Of a DNA stretch of 64,000 bases, positions 53,406 to 60,466 are shown piece by piece. Both the position numbers and the translations under genes were made by a program. How positions within the stretch are numbered: position 1 is the stretch's first letter; each line of letters begins with the position of its first letter. Origin of the DNA: Arthrobacter sp. FW305-BF8 (lineage in GTDB: Bacteria; Actinomycetota; Actinomycetes; Actinomycetales; Micrococcaceae); assembly GCF_021789315.1 (NCBI RefSeq), contig NZ_CP084561.1:2790001-2854000 (forward strand), in the 5' to 3' direction. The notes under the pieces were generated by a model, which searched no databases, was not told the DNA's origin, and saw only the letters and a list, made by a program, of their open reading frames with translations.

Positions 53406-53654
53406 TCAGACCTTTTCGTCGATCCGGTCCTGCATCGGCCTGGGAGCATGGGCTTCCTTCCGGCGCGGCTCCTTGCGGCGGGCCAGGAAGGCCCACAGCC
53501 TGGTGTCGTCCGTGTCGGCCCGAGGTTCCGGGCGGTCCACAGGTTTCCCGGGCGCAGCTTGCGGCGGCGCCGGTTCCCGGTGCGCCTCGGGCTTTCGGAC
53601 GGCATCCTTCCGGGTGTCCCAGCCGAAATCCGCCCGCGATGAATAGCACATCAC
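53406..53654 (-). CDS. Small conserved actinobacterial protein (MCYSS type)
   Basis: An 82-residue protein starting MMCYSSRADFGWDTRKDAVRK. The N-terminal MCYSS-x-ADFGWDTRK block recurs in many short hypothetical proteins of actinobacteria; the rest is Pro/Arg/Glu-rich and probably disordered, ending KEAHAPRPMQDRIDEKV. AGGAGG precedes the start closely. Function unknown; the Cys near the N-terminus is conserved in my recollection of the family. Confidence 0.75.
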   Translation of the reverse strand: MMCYSSRADFGWDTRKDAVRKPEAHREPAPPQAAPGKPVDRPEPRADTDDTRLWAFLARRKEPRRKEAHAPRPMQDRIDEKV

Positions 53655-53808
53655 CGACCTCCTTTTTCAGCGGCTGTTCCTTAATCGTCCTCTCCTGCGC
53701 GTTTGAAATCGACAGGTCCGGGTACGAAAAATCCGGGCGAACCCCGCCCCTGGCGGTCACTCCAGCGCACTACAGTTCGAGTTCCTTCCCGCGTTCCAAA
53801 GGATTGCT

Positions 53809-54171
53809 GTGACTCCAGTTTCCCCGCAGATCGGCACCGTCTTCGTCCCCGTCAGCGATATCGAGGAGGCCCGCGACTGGTATTGCGGCATGCTGGGCGT
53901 CCCCGCCGATGAGAAGGTCCTGCTGGACCATCTGTACATACTGCCCATGGAGGGGGCCGGCCTCGTCCTGGACAGCAGGATCTACTCTCCGGGCGCCGTC
54001 TTCCAGGTTCCTGCGTTCCATTTCAACACCGCCGACATCCATGCGGCCCACGCCTTCATGAAAACCCGGGGCGTGGAACTCACCGAAGTCAACGATGACC
54101 AGTGGTTCAACTTCCGGGACCCGGACGGAAACGTCCTCATGATCTGCCAGATCCCCCCGGCCACCGAATAG
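53809..54171 (+). CDS. VOC-family protein (glyoxalase-like)
   Basis: A 120-residue VOC protein beginning at a GTG behind AAAGGA. GTVFVPVSDIEEARDWYCGMLGV and NFRDPDGNVLMICQI are the two fold repeats; FNTADIHAAHAFMKTRGVEL is the linking part. Probably a metal-dependent enzyme or binding protein; substrate not known. Not clearly in an operon. Confidence 0.88.
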   Translation: MTPVSPQIGTVFVPVSDIEEARDWYCGMLGVPADEKVLLDHLYILPMEGAGLVLDSRIYSPGAVFQVPAFHFNTADIHAAHAFMKTRGVELTEVNDDQWFNFRDPDGNVLMICQIPPATE

Positions 54172-54212
54172 ACTGCGCTGAACAAACCGCGCACCGCGGG
54201 CATGGTGCAGCG

Positions 54213-54962
54213 CTAGGCGCGAAGACTGCTGAAGTCCGCCTGCCCCAGCGTGGCGTACTCCGCGTAGGTGCTGACCACCGCGTCCTCGATGGCCTGCACA
54301 TCGAGGGCAGGCACAAGGTCGTTAGCCGCGCCGGCGGTCGCGGGATCCCACTCCAGCCCCAGGGCCTCGTAGTTGGCCGTCAGCACCTCGCGGATGGGCG
54401 CCGAGTTCTCTACCACGACGACGGAGCTGAACAGCCAGGCGCCGGACACCACGCGCTGGGCTGTGCCTACCAGCTTGATCCGGTGGTCGGGGGCCTCGGG
54501 CGCGAAGCCGTGGACGCTGTATTCGCCCGGACAGTACTCCCCCGGAATCTCGCCGACGGCGGCGTGCACGCCAACGCTCTGGAGCGCCCCCGCCAGCATT
54601 TCGCCGAAAAATGCGAAACGGCCTTTCGCTCCGGCGATCGCATCGCTGTGCGGCTCCACGTGGTCAATGATCAGGGTGCCTTCGTGATACGCGGCGGCAC
54701 GGCCTCCCGCCTTGCGGATCAGCGGTTCGAACCCCAGGTCGCGGCAGGCCTGGGCGGCGGCGCCGAAGCCGGCCAGGCGGGTGTCGCGCTGGCCGAAGGC
54801 AACCGTCGGTGCTGGCCGGTACAGCCGAAGGGTGGATCCAATGTCCCCGGCCCTGGCCTTGCCGAGAAGTTCGATCCCGAAATCAAGGTCCCGGACGGCG
54901 CCCAGGGACTGCTCCTGCCGGACGAGGGTCAGAGTCCGCGAATCAGCCCCGGCCTGCTGCAT
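54213..54962 (-). CDS. Lipoate-protein ligase A/B-family protein
   Basis: A 249-residue protein of the biotin/lipoate ligase fold. RLYRPAPTVAFGQRDTR near residue 45, the RKAGGRAAAYHEGTLIIDHV block (variant of the RRxsGGGaVyHd motif) near 83, and KLVGTAQRVVSGAWLFSSVVVV near 168 with the catalytic-type Lys. It transfers lipoate or octanoate to carrier proteins, or acts as a relative thereof. Start ATG 54962 behind GGGAG, only 16 bases from the divergent DUF2177 start. Confidence 0.85.
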   Translation of the reverse strand: MQQAGADSRTLTLVRQEQSLGAVRDLDFGIELLGKARAGDIGSTLRLYRPAPTVAFGQRDTRLAGFGAAAQACRDLGFEPLIRKAGGRAAAYHEGTLIIDHVEPHSDAIAGAKGRFAFFGEMLAGALQSVGVHAAVGEIPGEYCPGEYSVHGFAPEAPDHRIKLVGTAQRVVSGAWLFSSVVVVENSAPIREVLTANYEALGLEWDPATAGAANDLVPALDVQAIEDAVVSTYAEYATLGQADFSSLRA

Positions 54963-54978
54963 GTTGCTAAGCTCCCTT

Positions 54979-55360
54979 ATGGTCGTGTTGCAATTTCTGG
55001 TCGTCGCCGCTGCCTTCGCCGTGATCGACGCCGTGTGGCTCAAGCTCATGAACCCGTTCTACCGCAGCCATCGGTGAATTGCTGGCCGACAGGCCCCATC
55101 TAGGGTACGCCGTGGCGTTCTATGTGATTTACATTGCGGGCATCGTTTTCTTTGCCCTGCGGCCCGCGCTCGACGGCGGCACCTGGCTGACCGCCGTCGG
55201 CCATGGGGCGGCGCTGGGCGCCTTCGCCTACGCAACGTACGACCTCACCAACGCCGCCACGCTCAAGACCTGGCCGCTGCAGCTCATTGTTGTGGACATG
55301 GGGTGGGGCGCCCTGCTGACCGCCCTCGCCACGCTGGCGGGCTGGCTGGTCTTCCACTAG
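54979..55360 (+). pseudogene. DUF2177 membrane protein, frameshifted
   Basis: A four-helix DUF2177 protein read in two frames. The first frame gives VVLQFLVVAAAFAVIDAVWL and ends NPFYRSHR; the second begins GELLADRPHLGYAVAFYVIY and ends with YATYDLTNAATLKTWPL...VDMGWGALLTAL, the family core. The shift lies near 55066-55070. One extra base or a missing GC pair would restore a protein of about 127 residues; two missing bases fit the usual spacing after the FYR motif better. Function of the family unknown. Confidence 0.8.
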
Positions 55361-55371
55361 GAGGCCCGCGG

Positions 55372-56190
55372 TCAGCTCTTCCGCAGGGTGAGGATCTGTT
55401 CCGCCCGGCCGAACGGGCCGGACCGGTCGTGGAGCACCGTCGAGGTGAGGCCGATGCCGTCAGCACCGAAGGACACGGCGTTGTCCAGCCCCAGCCACTC
55501 GCCCTCCGGCCGCCGGTACATGTGGATCTGGAGGTCCAGGTTCGGGAAGGCGTAGCTGTCCTTGCCCGGAGGCACCCGTGCGGCGATGCCGTTGGCGGTG
55601 TCCACAAGCCCCATCAGCCTTGCCATGTCCGTGCTGTCGTTTCCGTCCGTCAGCGGATGGTCCGTGCGCAGCCAGACCTTCCCGGCGCCGGGCCGGTGAC
55701 CCTCCGCCACCCTCATTTCGAGGGAGCGGATGTACCCTCCCGGCCACACGCTCGCGCCGTCATAGGGCTTGCATTCCTCCGGTGAGGGAATGGCTCCGTC
55801 CTCGACGGCGGCCACGGCACCCGTATCGCTGGTGACCATGCGCCAGGCCGTCGCCCTGATAGCCACACGACCCGCCGCCACCAGTTCAGCCTGCAGCAGC
55901 TCGATGGTGCGCCCCGGGCGCAGCGTCGTGGTGACGATTTCAAATTCGCCGCCGGGGATCAGTCCCAGGATTTCGTAGCTGAGCCTGGCCATCCGCATGT
56001 CGTCCCGGGGTTGGTGCCGGTCCAGCCGGTCAGCCAGCAGCCCCGACGCCGGGGCCATGTGCTGTTCGTGGGCGTTCCAGGCCCCCTGGGCGTGGATGGT
56101 GGAGCGGAAGCGGCCGCCGCCCAGGTCCTGGTAGTAGAAGTCGCCGCCGGCGAGTTCAGGGAGTTCAGCAGTCAACGGTGACTCCTTCAA
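55372..56190 (-). CDS. Acyl-CoA thioesterase family protein (double hotdog)
   Basis: A 272-residue protein matching the TesB-like thioesterase family. First hotdog: AQGAWNAHEQHMAPASGLLADRLD...RLSYEILGLIPGGEFEIVTTTLRPGRTIELLQAEL. Second hotdog: PNLDLQIHMYRRPEGEWLGLDNAVSFGADGIGLTSTVLHDRSGPFGRAEQILTLR. The Asp of LDNAV and Gly-rich GIGLTST occupy catalytic places. Substrate not known. It is convergent with the DUF2177 gene and follows the DUF427 gene. Confidence 0.86.
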   Translation of the reverse strand: MKESPLTAELPELAGGDFYYQDLGGGRFRSTIHAQGAWNAHEQHMAPASGLLADRLDRHQPRDDMRMARLSYEILGLIPGGEFEIVTTTLRPGRTIELLQAELVAAGRVAIRATAWRMVTSDTGAVAAVEDGAIPSPEECKPYDGASVWPGGYIRSLEMRVAEGHRPGAGKVWLRTDHPLTDGNDSTDMARLMGLVDTANGIAARVPPGKDSYAFPNLDLQIHMYRRPEGEWLGLDNAVSFGADGIGLTSTVLHDRSGPFGRAEQILTLRKS

Positions 56191-56244
56191 AGCGTGATCG
56201 GTTAATCCCGGTTCACTCTATCGCTTCCGGCATGCCGAGCCGTC

Positions 56245-56529
56245 TCAGGCCTCGATCCGCACGCCGTGCCAGAAGGCCACATGATCCCTGATCCGGGCAG
56301 CTTCCAAGGACGGATCGGCGTAGTACCAGGCGGCATTCTCGTTTCGCAGGCCGTCAACCCGCAGGCTGTAGTAGCTTGCCTCCCCCTTCCAGGGGCAGTA
56401 CGTGGAGTGGGAGCTGCCCTCCAGGTACTCGGTGCGCACTGACGATGCGGGGAAGTAGTGGTTCCCCTCAACCTTCACGGTGACGTCACTCTCCGCTATC
56501 ACGGCACCATTCCAGACCGCTTTGACCAT
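56245..56529 (-). CDS. DUF427 domain protein
   Basis: A 94-residue protein: MVKAVWNGAVIAESDVTVKVEGNHYFPASSVRTEYL, then STYCPWKGEASYYSL, the DUF427 hallmark CPWKG. Perfect GGAGGAGG before the start. The domain forms a small beta barrel of unknown function. It could bind a small ligand. The thioesterase gene lies 54 bases downstream and may be co-transcribed. Confidence 0.92.
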   Translation of the reverse strand: MVKAVWNGAVIAESDVTVKVEGNHYFPASSVRTEYLEGSSHSTYCPWKGEASYYSLRVDGLRNENAAWYYADPSLEAARIRDHVAFWHGVRIEA

Positions 56530-56685
56530 ATCGCTTCCTCCTCCAGGACAGGTTCGCTTCATCCACAACACGCGGCTGTCCGCAATGATTCCTGTGGCGG
56601 AGCCCGTTGGCGGGCCAGGAGCTTTCACAGCCTCCTCAAATGTGCGACTCACGGCCGGCATAAGTCCGGTCCATACAAATGATGC

Positions 56686-57738
56686 ATGACCTCTCAGCAG
56701 AACGCCCCCACTGAAGAAATCCAACCCGGCGAAAACCATCAACCCGGTGAGGCGGGCCGCCCCGGTGAGCCCGGCCCGCCCGGCTCAGCCCGCAAGCGCG
56801 GCAAGGCCAGGCCGACCCGCCGGGCCGTCCTCGCCGGAGCACTCGCCCTGACACTGTCCGCCGGCGGCGCCAGCGCATGGGCGCTGGACCGGTTCGTGGT
56901 CCAGCACGTGGAAATCTCCGATGTGTCAGCCTACGAGACAGCCCAGGGCGTGTCCTCCGGGGCCACGACGGTGGGATCGTCAGCCTCCGTCACCGACACC
57001 TCGTACACGGCCGACGGCTCCACCATCAACATCTCCACGGTGGTGACCGGCAGCGGTGACAGCACGGTCACCTACTACGTTGCCGACGTCGTCCTTGACG
57101 ATGCGACGACGGTCAAGTCGGCGTTCGCCAACGACAGTTTCGGCGAGAACATCACACAGACCACCTCGGAGATCGCGGCAGCCCACAACGCCATCTTCGC
57201 CATCAACGGCGACTATTACGGCTTCCGGGATACCGGCATCGTCATCCGCAACGGAGTTGTCTACCGGGACGAGGGCGCCCGCCAGGGGCTGGCGTTCTAC
57301 CGGGACGGAACCGTGAAGGTCTACGACGAAACTGCCACCACCGCTGCACAGTTGGTCGCCGACGGCGTCTGGAACACCCTGTCCTTTGGACCGGCGATCG
57401 TCCAGGACAGCCAGATCGTGGATGGCATCGAGGACGTCGAGGTGGACACCAACTTCGGCAACCACTCCATCCAGGGCGAGCAGCCGCGGACGGCCGTGGG
57501 GCTCATCGACACCAACCACCTGGTCTTCGTGGTGGCTGACGGCCGCAGCCCGGGCTACAGCGCAGGCGTGACCATGACGGGAATGGCACAGATCATGAAG
57601 GATCTCGGTGCAGAAACGGCGTACAACCTCGACGGCGGCGGCTCCTCCACCATGTATTTCAACGGCGCCCTGGTCAACAACCCGCTGGGTGCCAACCGCG
57701 AGCGCGGCACCTCGGACATCCTGTACATCGGCAAGTGA
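56686..57738 (+). CDS. Phosphodiester glycosidase (NAGPA domain), membrane-anchored
   Basis: A 350-residue protein. A charged, Gly/Pro/Glu-rich cytoplasmic N-terminus (1-46) is followed by a membrane helix or Tat/Sec-like signal (RRAVLAGALALTLSAGG, about 45-66). The extracellular NAGPA domain (about 130-350) holds FAINGDYYGFRDTGIVIRNG, PRTAVGLIDTNHLVFVVADGR and the signature YNLDGGGSSTMYFNG. NAGPA-type enzymes cleave phosphodiester-linked sugars. It opens a five-gene run; the next gene begins 9 bases later. No clear ribosome site before ATG 56686. Confidence 0.9.
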   Translation: MTSQQNAPTEEIQPGENHQPGEAGRPGEPGPPGSARKRGKARPTRRAVLAGALALTLSAGGASAWALDRFVVQHVEISDVSAYETAQGVSSGATTVGSSASVTDTSYTADGSTINISTVVTGSGDSTVTYYVADVVLDDATTVKSAFANDSFGENITQTTSEIAAAHNAIFAINGDYYGFRDTGIVIRNGVVYRDEGARQGLAFYRDGTVKVYDETATTAAQLVADGVWNTLSFGPAIVQDSQIVDGIEDVEVDTNFGNHSIQGEQPRTAVGLIDTNHLVFVVADGRSPGYSAGVTMTGMAQIMKDLGAETAYNLDGGGSSTMYFNGALVNNPLGANRERGTSDILYIGK

Positions 57739-57747
57739 GGTCCCTCC

Positions 57748-58827
57748 ATGATCATCCTGGTCCCCGCCTATGAGCCGGACGCCCAGCTCCTTGAAGTGAT
57801 CGGCGCGATCCGCGCAGCAGACCCCGCCCTCGGTCTCGTCGTCGTGGATGACGGCAGCGGCCCGGCCTACGGGCATATTTTCGACGGCGCCCGCCGCGCC
57901 GGCGCGCACGTCATCAGCCATCCGGCGAACCGGGGCAAGGGCTTCGCACTGAAGACCGGCTTCCGTTTCATTCTGGACCGTTTCCCCGCCCAGGACGTGG
58001 TGTGCGCGGACAGCGACGGCCAGCACAGCGTCGTGGACATCCTGCGCGTCGCCGAGCTCGCCGGCACGGAGGCCACCTCCATGGTGCTCGGCGCGCGCAC
58101 CTTCGCCGGTGACGTTCCCGCACGCAGCCGCTTCGGGAATGCCGCCACCCGGCTGCTGTTCCGACTGGCCACCGGCGAACGCATCTCCGACACACAGACC
58201 GGGCTGCGCGGTTATCCGGCATCTATGCTGCCCTGGCTCCTGACAGTCAGTGGCGAGCGCTATGAATACGAACTGAACCTCCTGCTCGAGGCCAAAGCCG
58301 CCGGGTACCGCATTGCCAGCGTGGGCATCGCCACCATCTACTTGGACCACAACTCCGGATCCCATTTCCGGCCGCTTGCGGACTCGGTGCGCATCTACGC
58401 CCCGCTGCTCAAGTTCCTGCTGTCGTCCTTCGCCGGCTTCCTGATCGACACCGTCGCCTTCCTTGTCCTCAGCGCGGCCACCGACTCGGTCCTGGCGGCA
58501 GTCGTCGGCGCCCGCTGCCTGAGCGCCACGGCCAACTTCCTGATCAACCGCCGGCTCGTGTTCAAACACGGCCGCGAGAAGCCTGCCCGCGCCACGGCCG
58601 CCCGGTACGTCGCCCTCGCGCTCTCCCTGCTGGCGGCCAACTACGCACTCCTCACGGCGCTCGGAGGCGCCGGCGTCGGAGACCTGCCCGCCAAGCTGCT
58701 CACCGAAGCCGCACTGTTCGCCGTGAGCTACGCCATCCAGCAGCGGTTCCTTTTCGCCAAAGGTCACAAACCAGACCTTGTTCCGGCACAGCCCCGGCAC
58801 AGCTTGGCCGTGAATCGTAACAAGTAG
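57748..58827 (+). CDS. Bifunctional GT2 glycosyltransferase / GtrA membrane protein
   Basis: A 359-residue fusion. Residues 1-215 are a dolichyl-phosphate-mannose-synthase-like GT2 domain: LVPAYEPD, VVVDDGSG, NRGKGFALKTGF, the metal motif CADSDGQH, and TQTGLRGYP. Residues 215-340 form a GtrA domain with four helices (LLKFLLSSFAGFLIDTVAFLVL first). Such fusions make polyprenyl-phosphate-linked sugars and move them across the membrane. It likely supplies glycosyl donors for the system encoded here. Confidence 0.92.
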   Translation: MIILVPAYEPDAQLLEVIGAIRAADPALGLVVVDDGSGPAYGHIFDGARRAGAHVISHPANRGKGFALKTGFRFILDRFPAQDVVCADSDGQHSVVDILRVAELAGTEATSMVLGARTFAGDVPARSRFGNAATRLLFRLATGERISDTQTGLRGYPASMLPWLLTVSGERYEYELNLLLEAKAAGYRIASVGIATIYLDHNSGSHFRPLADSVRIYAPLLKFLLSSFAGFLIDTVAFLVLSAATDSVLAAVVGARCLSATANFLINRRLVFKHGREKPARATAARYVALALSLLAANYALLTALGGAGVGDLPAKLLTEAALFAVSYAIQQRFLFAKGHKPDLVPAQPRHSLAVNRNK

Positions 58828-58852
58828 CCCATCACGAGACCCGGAGAACTCC

Positions 58853-59593
58853 ATGAACCACCTGATACTTATCGCCGCAGACGTCATCGCCATCTGCGTG
58901 CTCACCTTCGCCCTTTACGTCCGCCGCCACCGGCGCAGGGACCTGGCCGTGTCCTACCTGGGGATGAACATCGGCGTCCTGGCCGTGGCCACAGCGCTCT
59001 CCGGTTCCACCGCCGGCCTCGGACTTGGACTGGGCCTCTTCGGGGTTCTCTCGATCATCCGTCTCCGTTCCACCGAACTGGCCCAGCACGAGGTGGCCTA
59101 CTATTTCTCCGCGCTGGCCCTGGGCCTGATCTCGGGCGTCGGCGTCGAACCGGTCTGGCTGACGCTCTCCCTCATGGGACTGGTGCTGGCCGTGATGTTC
59201 GTCGGCGACCACGAGAGGGTCCTTCCCACGTACCGGCACCAGACCGTTGTCCTGGACCGCGCCATCTCCCGCGAGGACGAACTCACGGCCCGCCTTGAGG
59301 AACTGCTCGCCGCGAAGGTCCATACCGTCACGGTGCAGGAACTGGACCTGGTGAACGACAAGACCATCGTGGACGTCCGCTATGCCTGCCGCTCGGCCCG
59401 GGGAACCCGCCTTGCCGGCCCGGACAGCGCCGGCCTGGACAGCGCCGGCCTGGACAGCGCCGCCGGAAACCTCGGGGCATGGCATGAGTCACTCCCGGCG
59501 CAGACTCCCGCGCCTGCCGGTACCGCCCACCAGGCTCCCGCATCGCAGGCTCCCGCACCGCAGGCAGCAACCGCCCCGGCAGGTGCGGCATGA
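58853..59593 (+). CDS. DUF4956 membrane protein
   Basis: A 246-residue protein. Helices at about 3-23, 32-50, 53-68, 78-97 and 100-117, with the family motif GLFGVLSIIRLRSTELAQHEVAYYFSALALGLI. A cytoplasmic alpha/beta domain (about 120-180) follows, then a low-complexity tail with repeats GLDSA and PASQAPAPQA. DUF4956 genes repeatedly accompany VTC-domain and CotH genes in bacteria. The stop overlaps the VTC gene start by 4 bases. A membrane channel or anchor for the VTC protein is the likely role (inference). Confidence 0.9.
   Translation: MNHLILIAADVIAICVLTFALYVRRHRRRDLAVSYLGMNIGVLAVATALSGSTAGLGLGLGLFGVLSIIRLRSTELAQHEVAYYFSALALGLISGVGVEPVWLTLSLMGLVLAVMFVGDHERVLPTYRHQTVVLDRAISREDELTARLEELLAAKVHTVTVQELDLVNDKTIVDVRYACRSARGTRLAGPDSAGLDSAGLDSAAGNLGAWHESLPAQTPAPAGTAHQAPASQAPAPQAATAPAGAA
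59422..59466 (+). repeat. 15-base tandem repeat inside the DUF4956 gene
   Basis: Three units starting at 59422, 59437 and 59452 (GGACAGCGCCGGCCT type; last partly changed) encode the DSAGL repeat in the C-terminal tail. Slippage-prone; repeat number may vary between strains. Confidence 0.8.
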
Positions 59594-60384
59594 GCTCAAT
59601 GCCCATAACCGAACAGGCAATGCTCATGAGCCTGGCCGCACTGCCGCCGATCGGCCTCGAGGAACTCAACGCCGAAGCCGCCCTGCAGACCCGGGTGGAC
59701 CGGAAGTACGTGATCCCCGCCGCGACTGCCCGCCAGGCGCTGGCAACCTTCGCCGGCCAGGCCCGCGTCCTCGAAATGGACGGCCTCCGGTCGTTCGCCT
59801 ACGACTCCGTCTACTTCGACACCCCGCAGCTGCACAGCTACATGCTGGCGGCCCGCGGCCGTCGCCGCCGCTACAAGATCCGCACCCGGACCTACGCGGA
59901 CACCGGCACCAGTTTCCTCGAGGTCAAAACCGAGGGGACGCGGGCGGCCACCGTCAAGGAACGCATTCCCTATGACATCGCGGACCGCTCCCGGCTCACA
60001 GCGGAGGGCCTGGAGTACGTCAACGAAACCCTGGCCAGGGCCGTTGGCGACATTCCGGCCGGCGCCCTGGGTCCCGTGCTGGAAACCCGCTACCGCCGGA
60101 CCACCCTCTACCTCCCGGAGTCCGGCAGCCGCGCAACGATCGATTCGAACGTCACCTGGCAGACCGGGGACGGCCAGCCGTGGGTACTGGCGGGCAGCGT
60201 TGTGCTCGAGACCAAATCCGGATCGGCCGCCGGACCGCTGGACAGGCACCTCTGGCAACACGGTGTGCGGCCGTCCAGGATCTCCAAGTTCGCCACCGGC
60301 ATGGCCGCACTGCACCCGCACCTGCCCGCCAACCGCTGGAACCGGACGCTCCGGCACAGCATGCGGCTGGCACCTGGAGCCTGA
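59590..60384 (+). CDS. VTC-domain polyphosphate polymerase-like protein
   Basis: A 264-residue protein forming a VTC tunnel domain of the triphosphate-tunnel metalloenzyme fold. Basic and acidic residues that line the tunnel are in place: TRVDRKYVI (about 35-43), YFDTPQLHSY, RRRRYKIRTRTY (about 95-106), FLEVKTEG, TVKERIPY, LETRYRRTTLY, SRATIDSNV, SVVLETKSG and SRISKFATGM. Yeast Vtc4 uses these to make polyphosphate from ATP. It has no membrane helix itself and is translationally coupled to the DUF4956 gene. Confidence 0.9.
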   Translation: MSSMPITEQAMLMSLAALPPIGLEELNAEAALQTRVDRKYVIPAATARQALATFAGQARVLEMDGLRSFAYDSVYFDTPQLHSYMLAARGRRRRYKIRTRTYADTGTSFLEVKTEGTRAATVKERIPYDIADRSRLTAEGLEYVNETLARAVGDIPAGALGPVLETRYRRTTLYLPESGSRATIDSNVTWQTGDGQPWVLAGSVVLETKSGSAAGPLDRHLWQHGVRPSRISKFATGMAALHPHLPANRWNRTLRHSMRLAPGA

Positions 60385-60412
60385 CCCGTCCCCTGCTTTC
60401 GACAGACAAGAC

Positions 60413-60456
60413 CTCCAAGACCCCAAGACTCCGGACTCCGGACTCCAAGACCCCAA
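60413..60456. repeat. Short direct repeats before the lipoprotein gene
   Basis: CTCCAAGACCCCAA at 60413-60426 and 60443-60456, with ACTCCGG twice between (60428-60441). The second long copy leads into the AAAGGA ribosome site of the next gene. Likely a small local duplication. Confidence 0.7.
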
Positions 60457-60466
60457 AGGAACCACC

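Noticed and set aside
60413..60456. Short direct repeats as a CRISPR or riboswitch
   Set aside because: Only two 14-base copies with a 7-base doublet between them; better explained as a small duplication.
59972..60466. N-terminal extension of the DUF4353 lipoprotein back to 59972
   Set aside because: It overlaps the VTC gene in another frame. The ATG at 60467 has a ribosome site and gives a perfect lipoprotein signal.
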